Source: a bacterium
GTDB taxonomy: Bacteria > Krumholzibacteriota > Krumholzibacteria > LZORAL124-64-63
Direction of reading: 5' to 3'
DNA: 5,006 nt
Assembly (NCBI GenBank): GCA_003646045.1
Contig: QNDV01000235.1
Coordinates: 1 to 5,006, forward strand
Shown here: piece by piece, positions 1 to 5,006 of the stretch
Layout of the letters: each line of letters starts with the position of its first letter
Numbering within the stretch: position 1 is the first letter of the stretch
Notes under the pieces: generated by a model
The model's input: the letters and a program-made list of their open reading frames with translations, nothing else
The model's database searches: none
What the model was told of the DNA's origin: nothing
Position numbers and translations under genes: made by a program

Positions 1-656
1 AGGCCGACCTGGAATTGCATGCCCGCCAGGCGGAATCGCGCCGGCAGTCCGTCCTGGTTATCTGCGAGGTCGTCGTTTGCCAGGTTGAGCAGTCCCTGGC
101 GATATCGCAGTTCAATGGTGAGCAGGTAACGGCTGACCGGCAACTCGATACCGGCGCCGATGAGAGCCGCAACATCCAGTTCGCGGATGAAAGTTTCCAT
201 GGGCACTTCCTGCTGCCCGTCGGTGAGACCACCTCCGATACCCACCGCGAAATCCAGTCCGCCGGTGGCATAGAAGACACTGTTCTGTGACTTGATGCGC
301 GCCAGCACCGGCACCACGATCCAGTCGAGGTCCAGGGAAAGGCTGTCCCGCTTCTCGCCCAGATCCTTGTCTTTGTAGGCGATGCCGGTCCGCGTATGCA
401 GGTAGCCCGGCTGGATGCTCAGCAGTATATCGCGGGCGAGGCCGAACTCGACCACGGCGCCCACCAGGAAGCCGATTTCCTGCTGATAGCTGAAGTCCTT
501 CGGCTCGTCTCCCGCCAATTGCGTACGGTCGACGCCTACGACGAAGCCCAGGTTTTCGATGGCAGTGGCGGGGACAGTGGCGGCCAACACCAGAACCAGC
601 GCCAACAAGGCTGCAGGTCCCGCCATCACACCGGTTCCTTGGATCTTGTAGTTCAT
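1..656 (-). CDS. PorT-like outer-membrane beta-barrel protein, 3' end cut by the window edge
   Basis: The reading frame is open from the ATG at 656 to the left edge (218 complete codons, no stop). Residues 1-32 look like a Sec signal peptide: Lys4, a hydrophobic core rich in Leu, Val and Ala at 15-28, and a likely cut after A-T-A at 30-32. The mature part alternates polar and hydrophobic residues as beta-strands do, and follows the layout of the PorT-like outer-membrane barrel family (OMP_b-brl_2): GFVVGVD at 37-43, LLSIQPGYLHTRTG at 78-91, LDWIVVPVLARIK at 110-122, FYATGGLDFAVG at 128-139, IGAGIEL at 166-172 and ELRYRQGLLNL at 182-192. The last visible residues, GMQFQVGL, look like the final membrane strand, so only a few codons are probably missing. 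Family members are outer-membrane proteins, mostly of unknown role. The start is uncertain: an ATG at 626 (residue 11) has a better ribosome binding site. A hairpin separates it from the upstream gene, so it probably has its own promoter. Confidence 0.86.
   Translation of the reverse strand, partial: MNYKIQGTGVMAGPAALLALVLVLAATVPATAIENLGFVVGVDRTQLAGDEPKDFSYQQEIGFLVGAVVEFGLARDILLSIQPGYLHTRTGIAYKDKDLGEKRDSLSLDLDWIVVPVLARIKSQNSVFYATGGLDFAVGIGGGLTDGQQEVPMETFIRELDVAALIGAGIELPVSRYLLTIELRYRQGLLNLANDDLADNQDGLPARFRLAGMQFQVG
636..640 (-). promoter_or_regulatory. Possible Shine-Dalgarno for an alternative barrel-gene start at 626
   Basis: AAGGA on the minus strand lies nine bases before an in-frame ATG at 626-624. 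The first ATG, at 656, has no purine-rich motif at a useful distance; the nearest GGA is about 18 bases upstream. Starting at 626 would give a signal peptide that begins MAGPAALLALVLVL and lacks a positive charge, whereas the 656 start keeps Lys4. The two lines of evidence disagree, so both starts stay open. Confidence 0.35.
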
Positions 657-737
657 GGTGTTCAGGGTGATAGATCCGGACGCCGGTGACAACGGAAATA
701 TGTGGGTAGAGGCAGAGGGTTGATGGTACTCGCTACG

Positions 738-770
738 ACGGCCCCGGAGTCCGGTCGACTCCGGGGCCGT
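738..770 (-). terminator. Strong hairpin after the large secreted-protein gene, probable terminator
   Basis: Bases 738-751 pair perfectly with 757-770. This gives a 14-bp GC-rich stem (arm ACGGCCCCGGAGTC) closed by a 5-base loop at 752-756. The hairpin begins about 42 bases past the stop codon at 813 and lies before the barrel gene. No T-run follows the stem on either strand, so it is not a classical intrinsic terminator; it could act as a U-tract-less terminator or as an RNA 3'-end stabiliser. Because the stem is symmetrical, the sequence alone does not fix the strand. The minus assignment rests on gene order. Confidence 0.65.
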
Positions 771-812
771 ACTTCGTGCAGCGGCGGCGATGGGGTTTCC
801 GCCTGCTTCACG

Positions 813-3800
813 TCACTTGAGGAGGGTCACCTTGAGCAGGTCCGTCTCGGCACCCGCCCGCAGGCGCGCCAGGTAGACACCGCTGGCCGCATGGCGACCG
901 CGATCGTCCAGCCCATTCCAGACTGTCGCGTTGAGTCCGGCCTGGCGCTGTTCCGCCACCAGAGTACGCACCAGACGCCCCTGCAGGTCATAGAGCGCCA
1001 GATGGCAGGGACCGTCCCGCTTCAGTTCGAATTCGATGGTCGTGCGCGGGTTGAAGGGATTGGGCGCGGCGCCCGTGATCCGGCTGATCTGCGGCAGTGC
1101 AGGGGCCGGTTCCCCGGTGCCACTGACACCCGGCGCGAGCCACAGGGAGTAGTTGCCCTCCTTGTCTAGTTCTCCCGCATCGACCTTCCATACCGCCAGG
1201 CAGAATGAGGTCCCGGCCGGCACGTTCACATGCATACGCTCGGTCACGCCATCACCCTCCTGCCAGGCCATGGCGTCGTTTACCACACCGGCTTTTCCGT
1301 GGTAGGTGCCGTCCTGGTAGAGGGACATGCCCCAGTCCACACCGGAACCATTGTCCGCCAGCGTGATGAGCCAGTCGCCGGGGTCCAGAATATACTCGTG
1401 GAGGTCGAGCATGCGGCCGGCGCCCATCTTGTAGGGACCGAGCTCACCGCGTCCCGGGATACCGCCCCAGGCGGAGCGGACCTCCTGGATATGGTAACCG
1501 GGCATGTAGTTGTCGACATCGTCCAGCACTCCGACATCGTGGGGCCGGTTGTCGGCGTAGCGGTCGTTCACAAGGACGAACTCCACCTGGCCGTCACCCG
1601 AGAAGCTCTCCGCCAGCACATCGGGGCCGAAGCCGTCCTGCGTGCCGTCCAGCGGTGCATGGAGTTGGAGGTCTATATCCAGACTGTTCGCCCAGGGCAT
1701 GACTGCGGTGGCGTACCACCACCGGTTGCTGCCGATGGGCGGGATGTAGGACATGCGCCAACCGTCACAGTTCCAGTAGAGGGTCTCGCCGCCATCGCAT
1801 AGATCCCAGCCACCCTCACGATCCGGAACCGCCCTCGAATCCTCCACCGTTACCAGTCCGTTGGTCGGCAGCACCGGCGGCGACCAGCAGTACTGGCGAC
1901 CCGAGTCGTTGTTGCGCTCGACGCTCTCGGCCAGTTCCTCCAGGTAGTCCATCCTGATGCCGAGGGTGTGGCGACCACCACGGAACGTCCAGGGCTCGCC
2001 GGCTTTTTCCAGGTTCTGCAGGACCCGGCTGCCACCGGGACCCAGGGTCGTGAATTGCCGGATGCCGTACTCCCAATAGCCATCCACATCCATGCCCCAG
2101 CCGACGATATCGGCGTCAGCGGTACCACCGTTGCGGCACGCCAGATTCATCCAGGTCGCGGCCACACCTCCGTGCAGGGTATCGGGCAGGGGGCAGTTGA
2201 AGAGCGCGGACGTGTCATGGGGCTGGGGCACCATGGGGGCGTGCCAGCCGGTCATGGTCATGTTCTCCAGGTCGGGCGTCGGCCCGTAGAGACCCACGTT
2301 CACCGCCAGGCTACCGGGGTGTTCGGCCCGGTTGCAGTAGACCACGGCGCAATAGTCCCCCGTCGTCGTCAGATCCAGGTCGATCTGCGTACAACCTTCC
2401 GCATCGGTCACCACCGCGTCGTTCAGGTCATCCAGATTGCCGTAGGTGAAATCCGGAGCCAGCCAGCCCATGCGTACCGGTCCATCGTCCGGGTCGCTGT
2501 AGAGCGTCAGAGTGGCCGGGCCGAGGTCGCCGGTACCAACGTGGAACTGGAACATGGCCAGCCGCTGGACATAGTAGGGAGTCTCCGGCTCGATGCCGAA
2601 ATCGAAGGGGTAGGGACTCTCATGGAGATGTGCGATGCGGTAATCCGGAGTATTGGCGGAAAATCTGATGATGCCGATGTCCCAGGGTCCGGAACCGGCG
2701 GTGTGGGTGTTGACGAGAAGCGCCTGCAGGTCCGCTCCACCGCGGGATATTTCCAGGTTGGTACCGAAAGCGTCCAGGGGGTCGTCCATGGCCGGGTGCA
2801 GACGCAGGTAGTTGCTGATGAAACCATCATCCGCTTCGCGTTCGCCCCAGACCGAAACCCAGTCGTAACCGGGATCGGGCGTAATGCGCACACCGTCACA
2901 GTTGTGCCAGTTGAGCGTGACATACTCGTGGTCCTGGTTGTAGAGCGGTGGCGCGGGTCGGGTCAGGGTGGCCAGGGGAGCCAGATCGGCACCGCGCCAA
3001 CAATACTGGACGGCCAGGACGTTGTCCGACTCATCCGACTCGGTGACATTGTTCGCGGCATCGGCCGTGACCCGCAGGACATGGCGGCCGCCGGGCACGT
3101 TGTAGGCACCAATATTCGTCGAGCCGTTCCAGGCTCCGGGTTCGATGGTCCACAGGTTGCGGAAGCCGAGTAATGTGCCATCCAGATGGAGGTTCATGCG
3201 CGAGGTGCCAGCCATGACAGAGCCCGTGTTCTGGTAGACTGCATTGAGCCAGGTCGCATCCGTCTCGCCCGTGAGCAGTAACGGTGCAGGTACGCTGGTC
3301 CAGGTGGCGTCCGCGGCCTCCCTCGGCACGAGTGCACCGGCCCAACCGGGCTTCACCGTGAACTCGAAGTTGGGCAGGGCGCCGAGATTGGTGAAGTTGG
3401 CCGTCGCCCCGTTGGATCCGTCGTAGAGCGTGTCGAAGGTGGCCACGAGTACCGTGGCGTCGCTGAACTCGACGGTCACGGTGCCGCCCATGTAGTCGGC
3501 GCCGTAGGGCATGCCGGAGCTGCCCATGTCCAGGTCCATGACGAAGCGGAAGTAGTCATCACTGTCGAAACCGGTGGCCGTCAGACCGAAGTCCTGGGTG
3601 TTTGTACCCGCGGGAACGTCGAAGTAGAACGAGAACGACGTGACGCCGTCGTTCTGCATGCCGCACTGGGAAGTACCATCGGCGTCGAGCCAGACACCGG
3701 TCCCGTTGAAATCCCACCAGGCGTCCACCAGGGTCACGCCCTCGTTGGTGGTGAAGGTGATGTCGATCCAGTTGCCGCCCTCGCCGCAGTTGCTGGCCGT

Positions 3801-3881
3801 GGATGAGCCCGTGATCAGGGCCGCTGCGGGCGTTCCGACACCCAGCAGGACCGCGATGAATACCGTGGTCATGATTCTCAT
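813..3881 (-). CDS. Large secreted CARDB-repeat protein with FlgD-like C-terminal (T9SS-like) domain
   Basis: Predicted exported protein of 1,022 residues. The ATG at 3881 is chosen because GGAGG lies seven bases upstream and because it places a signal peptide exactly at the N-terminus (MRIMTTVFIAVLLGVG, likely cut after A-A-A at 19-21). An in-frame ATG at 3926 would add 15 residues in front of the signal peptide. Order: beta-rich domain with two Cys (about 22-180); CARDB-like domain (about 183-295, ending ESDESDN then QYCW); two beta-rich domains (about 296-535); second CARDB-like domain (about 560-666, ending ESVERNN then QYCW); two more beta-rich domains (about 667-916); FlgD-like C-terminal domain (about 930-1022). 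The beta-rich pairs may be PPC-like, which is only a guess. CARDB domains are adhesion-type folds of extracellular proteins. No catalytic motif is visible, so a surface or secreted structural or binding role is inferred. The gene lies 87 bases after the CHAT peptidase gene on the same strand, and may share its transcript. Confidence 0.92.
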   Translation of the reverse strand: MRIMTTVFIAVLLGVGTPAAALITGSSTASNCGEGGNWIDITFTTNEGVTLVDAWWDFNGTGVWLDADGTSQCGMQNDGVTSFSFYFDVPAGTNTQDFGLTATGFDSDDYFRFVMDLDMGSSGMPYGADYMGGTVTVEFSDATVLVATFDTLYDGSNGATANFTNLGALPNFEFTVKPGWAGALVPREAADATWTSVPAPLLLTGETDATWLNAVYQNTGSVMAGTSRMNLHLDGTLLGFRNLWTIEPGAWNGSTNIGAYNVPGGRHVLRVTADAANNVTESDESDNVLAVQYCWRGADLAPLATLTRPAPPLYNQDHEYVTLNWHNCDGVRITPDPGYDWVSVWGEREADDGFISNYLRLHPAMDDPLDAFGTNLEISRGGADLQALLVNTHTAGSGPWDIGIIRFSANTPDYRIAHLHESPYPFDFGIEPETPYYVQRLAMFQFHVGTGDLGPATLTLYSDPDDGPVRMGWLAPDFTYGNLDDLNDAVVTDAEGCTQIDLDLTTTGDYCAVVYCNRAEHPGSLAVNVGLYGPTPDLENMTMTGWHAPMVPQPHDTSALFNCPLPDTLHGGVAATWMNLACRNGGTADADIVGWGMDVDGYWEYGIRQFTTLGPGGSRVLQNLEKAGEPWTFRGGRHTLGIRMDYLEELAESVERNNDSGRQYCWSPPVLPTNGLVTVEDSRAVPDREGGWDLCDGGETLYWNCDGWRMSYIPPIGSNRWWYATAVMPWANSLDIDLQLHAPLDGTQDGFGPDVLAESFSGDGQVEFVLVNDRYADNRPHDVGVLDDVDNYMPGYHIQEVRSAWGGIPGRGELGPYKMGAGRMLDLHEYILDPGDWLITLADNGSGVDWGMSLYQDGTYHGKAGVVNDAMAWQEGDGVTERMHVNVPAGTSFCLAVWKVDAGELDKEGNYSLWLAPGVSGTGEPAPALPQISRITGAAPNPFNPRTTIEFELKRDGPCHLALYDLQGRLVRTLVAEQRQAGLNATVWNGLDDRGRHAASGVYLARLRAGAETDLLKVTLLK
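816..1094 (-). other. FlgD-like / type IX-like C-terminal sorting domain of the secreted protein
   Basis: Residues 930-1022 of the large protein carry the full pattern of this module: APNPFNPRTTIEFEL, then LALYDLQGRLVRTL, AGLNATVWNGLDDRG, ASGVYLARL, and a terminal LLKVTLLK. In Bacteroidota, related C-terminal domains send proteins through the type IX secretion system. In other FCB-related candidate phyla, the same type of ending is very common on secreted proteins, but the export route is mostly untested. The match is by pattern and was not scored against a profile. Confidence 0.88.
1137..2159 (-). repeat. Second copy of the internal CARDB + double beta-domain unit
   Basis: Residues about 575-915 of the large protein repeat the order of motifs found about 366-383 residues earlier: ATWMN, GGRHTLGIRM, ES-E-NN, QYCW, NCDG, LQLHAPLD, GFG, LVN, HDVGV, PGYHI, M-DLH and NDA. 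The similarity is at protein level only; no long nucleotide identity was seen, so the duplication is old. Confidence 0.8.
2277..3257 (-). repeat. First copy of the internal CARDB + double beta-domain unit
   Basis: Residues about 209-535 of the large protein. The motifs matching the second copy, in the same order, are ATWLN, GGRHVLRV, ESDESDN, QYCW, NCDG, LRLHPAMD, AFG, LVN, WDIGI, PDYRI, M-QFH and NDA. The gap between matching motifs grows slowly from 366 to 383 residues along the unit. That fits a whole-unit duplication with small insertions, rather than unrelated similar folds. Confidence 0.8.
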
Positions 3882-3888
3882 GGAGCAC

Positions 3889-3893
3889 CCTCC
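3889..3893 (-). promoter_or_regulatory. Strong Shine-Dalgarno that sets the start at 3881
   Basis: GGAGG (extended as GGAGGG, 3888-3893) lies seven bases before the ATG at 3881-3879. This decides in favour of that ATG over the upstream in-frame ATGs at 3926 and 3923, which lack such a site and would add a polar stretch in front of the signal peptide. Confidence 0.82.
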
Positions 3894-3904
3894 GCGCTCG
3901 GGAA

Positions 3905-3926
3905 GTGATGGTATGGAGTCCATCAC
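3905..3926 (-). other. Small hairpin between the CHAT gene and the secreted-protein gene
   Basis: GTGATGG (3905-3911) pairs perfectly with CCATCAC (3920-3926) around an 8-base loop. A second, overlapping short palindrome, ATGGAGTCCAT, covers 3913-3923. The hairpin lies 11 bases upstream of the ribosome binding site of the secreted-protein gene and 42 bases past the CHAT stop. It could be an operator, a weak attenuator or a chance structure. No T-run follows it. Confidence 0.3.
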
Positions 3927-3968
3927 GGGGAACGCGACCGGGAGGTGAAAATCACAACACGGCGAGAA

Positions 3969-5006
3969 TCAGTAGCGACTGCGCCGGTAGACGACAACGG
4001 ACATTCCGGCCAGGAGGATGGCCCAGGGCCAGCGCGAGGCGCGGCGGCGAAGGGATACCGTGGTTTCGCCGTCTCCCACCAGGGTGAATCCCGCCCAGTA
4101 CCGGGGCGCCGCGAGAGAGGAGTCGGCGCGGCAGATGCGGCGCGACCGGTCCAGGGCCAGGTCCGCTGGCAGGCCGTCGGCCAGGCCCTCGTAGAACACG
4201 GTGGTGACCCGCATGGCTGCGGCATCGTCCACGGGCCAGAGTGTGGCCAGGACGGTGGGAGCGCCCGCGACCAGGAACGCACCCGTCAGGCCGATGAGTC
4301 CCTCTCCCCCCACGAGACGTGAGCCCACGGTGGTACAACCGGTCAGGACCACCAGACGCGCCTGCAGATCCAGGCCGGCCACATCGGCAGCGAACAGGCG
4401 TCCGCCGGCCCGGCGCGCCAGGGTGATGGATGTATTCCAGGGTTGGCGGGAGTCCAACCCCGTGTGGGCGGCAAGGTGGAGAACATCAGTGTCGTGCCAG
4501 GCGACGGTTTCGAGGTCGGCGGTGCCGGCCGAAAGGATCCGTACGCGCTTGAAGTGGGCCTCGAGCCAGCTGACCTCAGCCGCCGCGCCAGGCAGGGGGC
4601 CGGGCCCCAGGGGATCGGGGCCGGCCATGGCCAGGATCCGGGCCGGGTCGACGGAGAATGTTTCGCTGGAGCGTAGTTTCGCCAGCACCGCCGCCGCGGG
4701 AACCCTGGTCACGGGACCACTACGGCCAGCCAGTACGGCGGGAAAGCGGTGCCAGGTCCCGTCCGGACACCAGAGAACCCTGTCCGCCTCCTCGAACCTC
4801 CGCCGCGCCGTCGCCGGCCAGTCCGCGAGCAACGAGCGGGCCAGCCGCTCTGCGGCGTCCGGGGTATTGATACTGCTGCTGGCCACCACATCACCCAACC
4901 TGCGCATCCGTGGCCGTGTCTGCCGCCAGCCCGGCAGCAGTTCCGCATACACCGAATCACGGGCAATGCAGAACATCACACCGGTGTTCTCGCCTTCGAC
5001 CATCTC
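3969..5006 (-). CDS. CHAT-domain (caspase-like) cysteine peptidase with C-terminal membrane segment, 5' end cut by the window edge
   Basis: The frame is open to the right edge and ends with TGA at 3969-3971. An ATG at 5003 exists, but the sequence after it already reads as the first strands of a CHAT domain (VMFCIARDSVYAELLPG), so the true start almost certainly lies outside; many relatives carry TPR repeats there. Numbering from that Met, the family landmarks are ILAMAGPDPLGPGPLPGAAA (123-142), LHLAAHTG with the catalytic-position His180, LVVLTGCTT with the catalytic-position Cys223, GGEGLIGLTGAFLVAGAPTV (232-251), and LWPVDD then FYEGL (255-274). CHAT enzymes are clan CD peptidases related to caspases and act in regulated proteolysis, including some defence systems. 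After the domain ends (about 310) come RRRASR, a short hydrophobic stretch WPWAILLAGMSVVVY (325-339) and RRSRY, suggesting a membrane anchor. Activity is inferred from the intact dyad. The substrate is unknown. The next gene starts 87 bases downstream. Confidence 0.92.
   Translation of the reverse strand, partial: EMVEGENTGVMFCIARDSVYAELLPGWRQTRPRMRRLGDVVASSSINTPDAAERLARSLLADWPATARRRFEEADRVLWCPDGTWHRFPAVLAGRSGPVTRVPAAAVLAKLRSSETFSVDPARILAMAGPDPLGPGPLPGAAAEVSWLEAHFKRVRILSAGTADLETVAWHDTDVLHLAAHTGLDSRQPWNTSITLARRAGGRLFAADVAGLDLQARLVVLTGCTTVGSRLVGGEGLIGLTGAFLVAGAPTVLATLWPVDDAAAMRVTTVFYEGLADGLPADLALDRSRRICRADSSLAAPRYWAGFTLVGDGETTVSLRRRASRWPWAILLAGMSVVVYRRSRY
3999..4031 (-). other. Predicted C-terminal transmembrane segment and Arg clusters of the CHAT protein
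   Basis: The codons for WPWAILLAGMSVVVY fall about here to 3987, with RRRASR before them and RRSRY after them. The segment is about 15 residues, short for a membrane helix. The Arg clusters on both sides are nearly equal (four and three), so topology cannot be called. A hydrophobic stretch plus a basic end also resembles sortase-type tails, but no recognised recognition motif precedes it. Confidence 0.6.

Noticed and set aside
15..689. Two plus-strand open frames (15-290 and 396-689) over the left edge
   Set aside because: The minus strand here encodes a clear signal peptide and a PorT-like barrel along the whole stretch. The plus-strand frames have no recognisable content.
667..692. Promoter-like TTGTCA and TATCAC before the barrel gene
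   Set aside because: The spacer is only 14 bases and the second box matches the consensus poorly, so it is not supported as a promoter.
702..1169. Plus-strand open frame across the terminator and the FlgD-like domain
   Set aside because: It runs through the hairpin and lies antisense to a strongly recognised C-terminal domain. Its product is low-complexity and Arg/Gly-rich, as expected from a shadow frame.
1968..3173. Long open frame on the plus strand (401 codons) inside the secreted-protein gene
   Set aside because: It is antisense to a protein with clear domains, shows no recognisable family motif and has no convincing ribosome binding site. GC-rich coding DNA commonly leaves such antisense frames open.
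3882..3926. Start of the secreted protein at the ATG at 3926
   Set aside because: It lacks a ribosome binding site and would place 15 polar residues before the signal peptide. The ATG at 3881 has GGAGG at seven bases.
3945..3955. GTGA-TCAC inverted repeat resembling half of a CRP-type site
   Set aside because: The arms are only four bases and the spacer is three bases, not six. This is expected by chance.
3945..4322. Plus-strand frame starting with GTG next to a GGGAG motif
   Set aside because: The purine motif directly abuts the GTG, leaving no spacing for a ribosome binding site. The frame is antisense to the conserved C-terminal half of the CHAT domain.

Overview
The window is GC-rich bacterial DNA in which every supported gene lies on the minus strand. 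Read in the direction of transcription, from high to low coordinates, it holds three genes. The first is the C-terminal part of a CHAT-family (caspase-like) cysteine peptidase, which enters from the right edge and stops at 3969. The second is a large secreted multidomain protein of about 1,022 residues (813-3881) ending in a FlgD-like / type IX-like C-terminal domain. The third is a small outer-membrane beta-barrel protein (start 656 or 626) that leaves through the left edge, probably only a few codons before its end.

The organism is probably a diderm from the FCB superphylum or a neighbouring candidate phylum such as Eisenbacteria, Krumholzibacteriota or Latescibacterota. This is inferred from three things: the PNPFNP...SGVYLARL...K C-terminal module, which is abundant in secreted proteins of those groups; the PorT-like barrel; and the high GC content. 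No rRNA or housekeeping marker is present to confirm it.

Right part (3969-5006): the CHAT domain keeps the expected His and Cys of the catalytic dyad. It ends in an unusual tail, an Arg-rich stretch followed by one short hydrophobic segment and a second Arg cluster, which suggests membrane attachment. Its N-terminal portion lies outside the window. A gap of 87 bases (3882-3968) contains a small hairpin and the strong ribosome binding site of the next gene.

Middle (813-3881): the secreted protein has a signal peptide, an N-terminal beta-rich domain, two copies of a unit of about 360-380 residues (a CARDB-like domain followed by two beta-rich domains), and the C-terminal sorting-type domain. 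The two copies share a cysteine pair and many short motifs, so the protein grew by an internal duplication. A strong 14-bp hairpin (738-770) closes this transcription unit.

Left part (1-656): the barrel gene begins after that hairpin and is probably transcribed separately.

The CHAT gene and the secreted protein are collinear and close, so they may be co-transcribed. Whether the peptidase acts on the secreted protein, or the barrel belongs to an export system, cannot be decided from this sequence. No mobile element, CRISPR array, tRNA or rRNA was seen.
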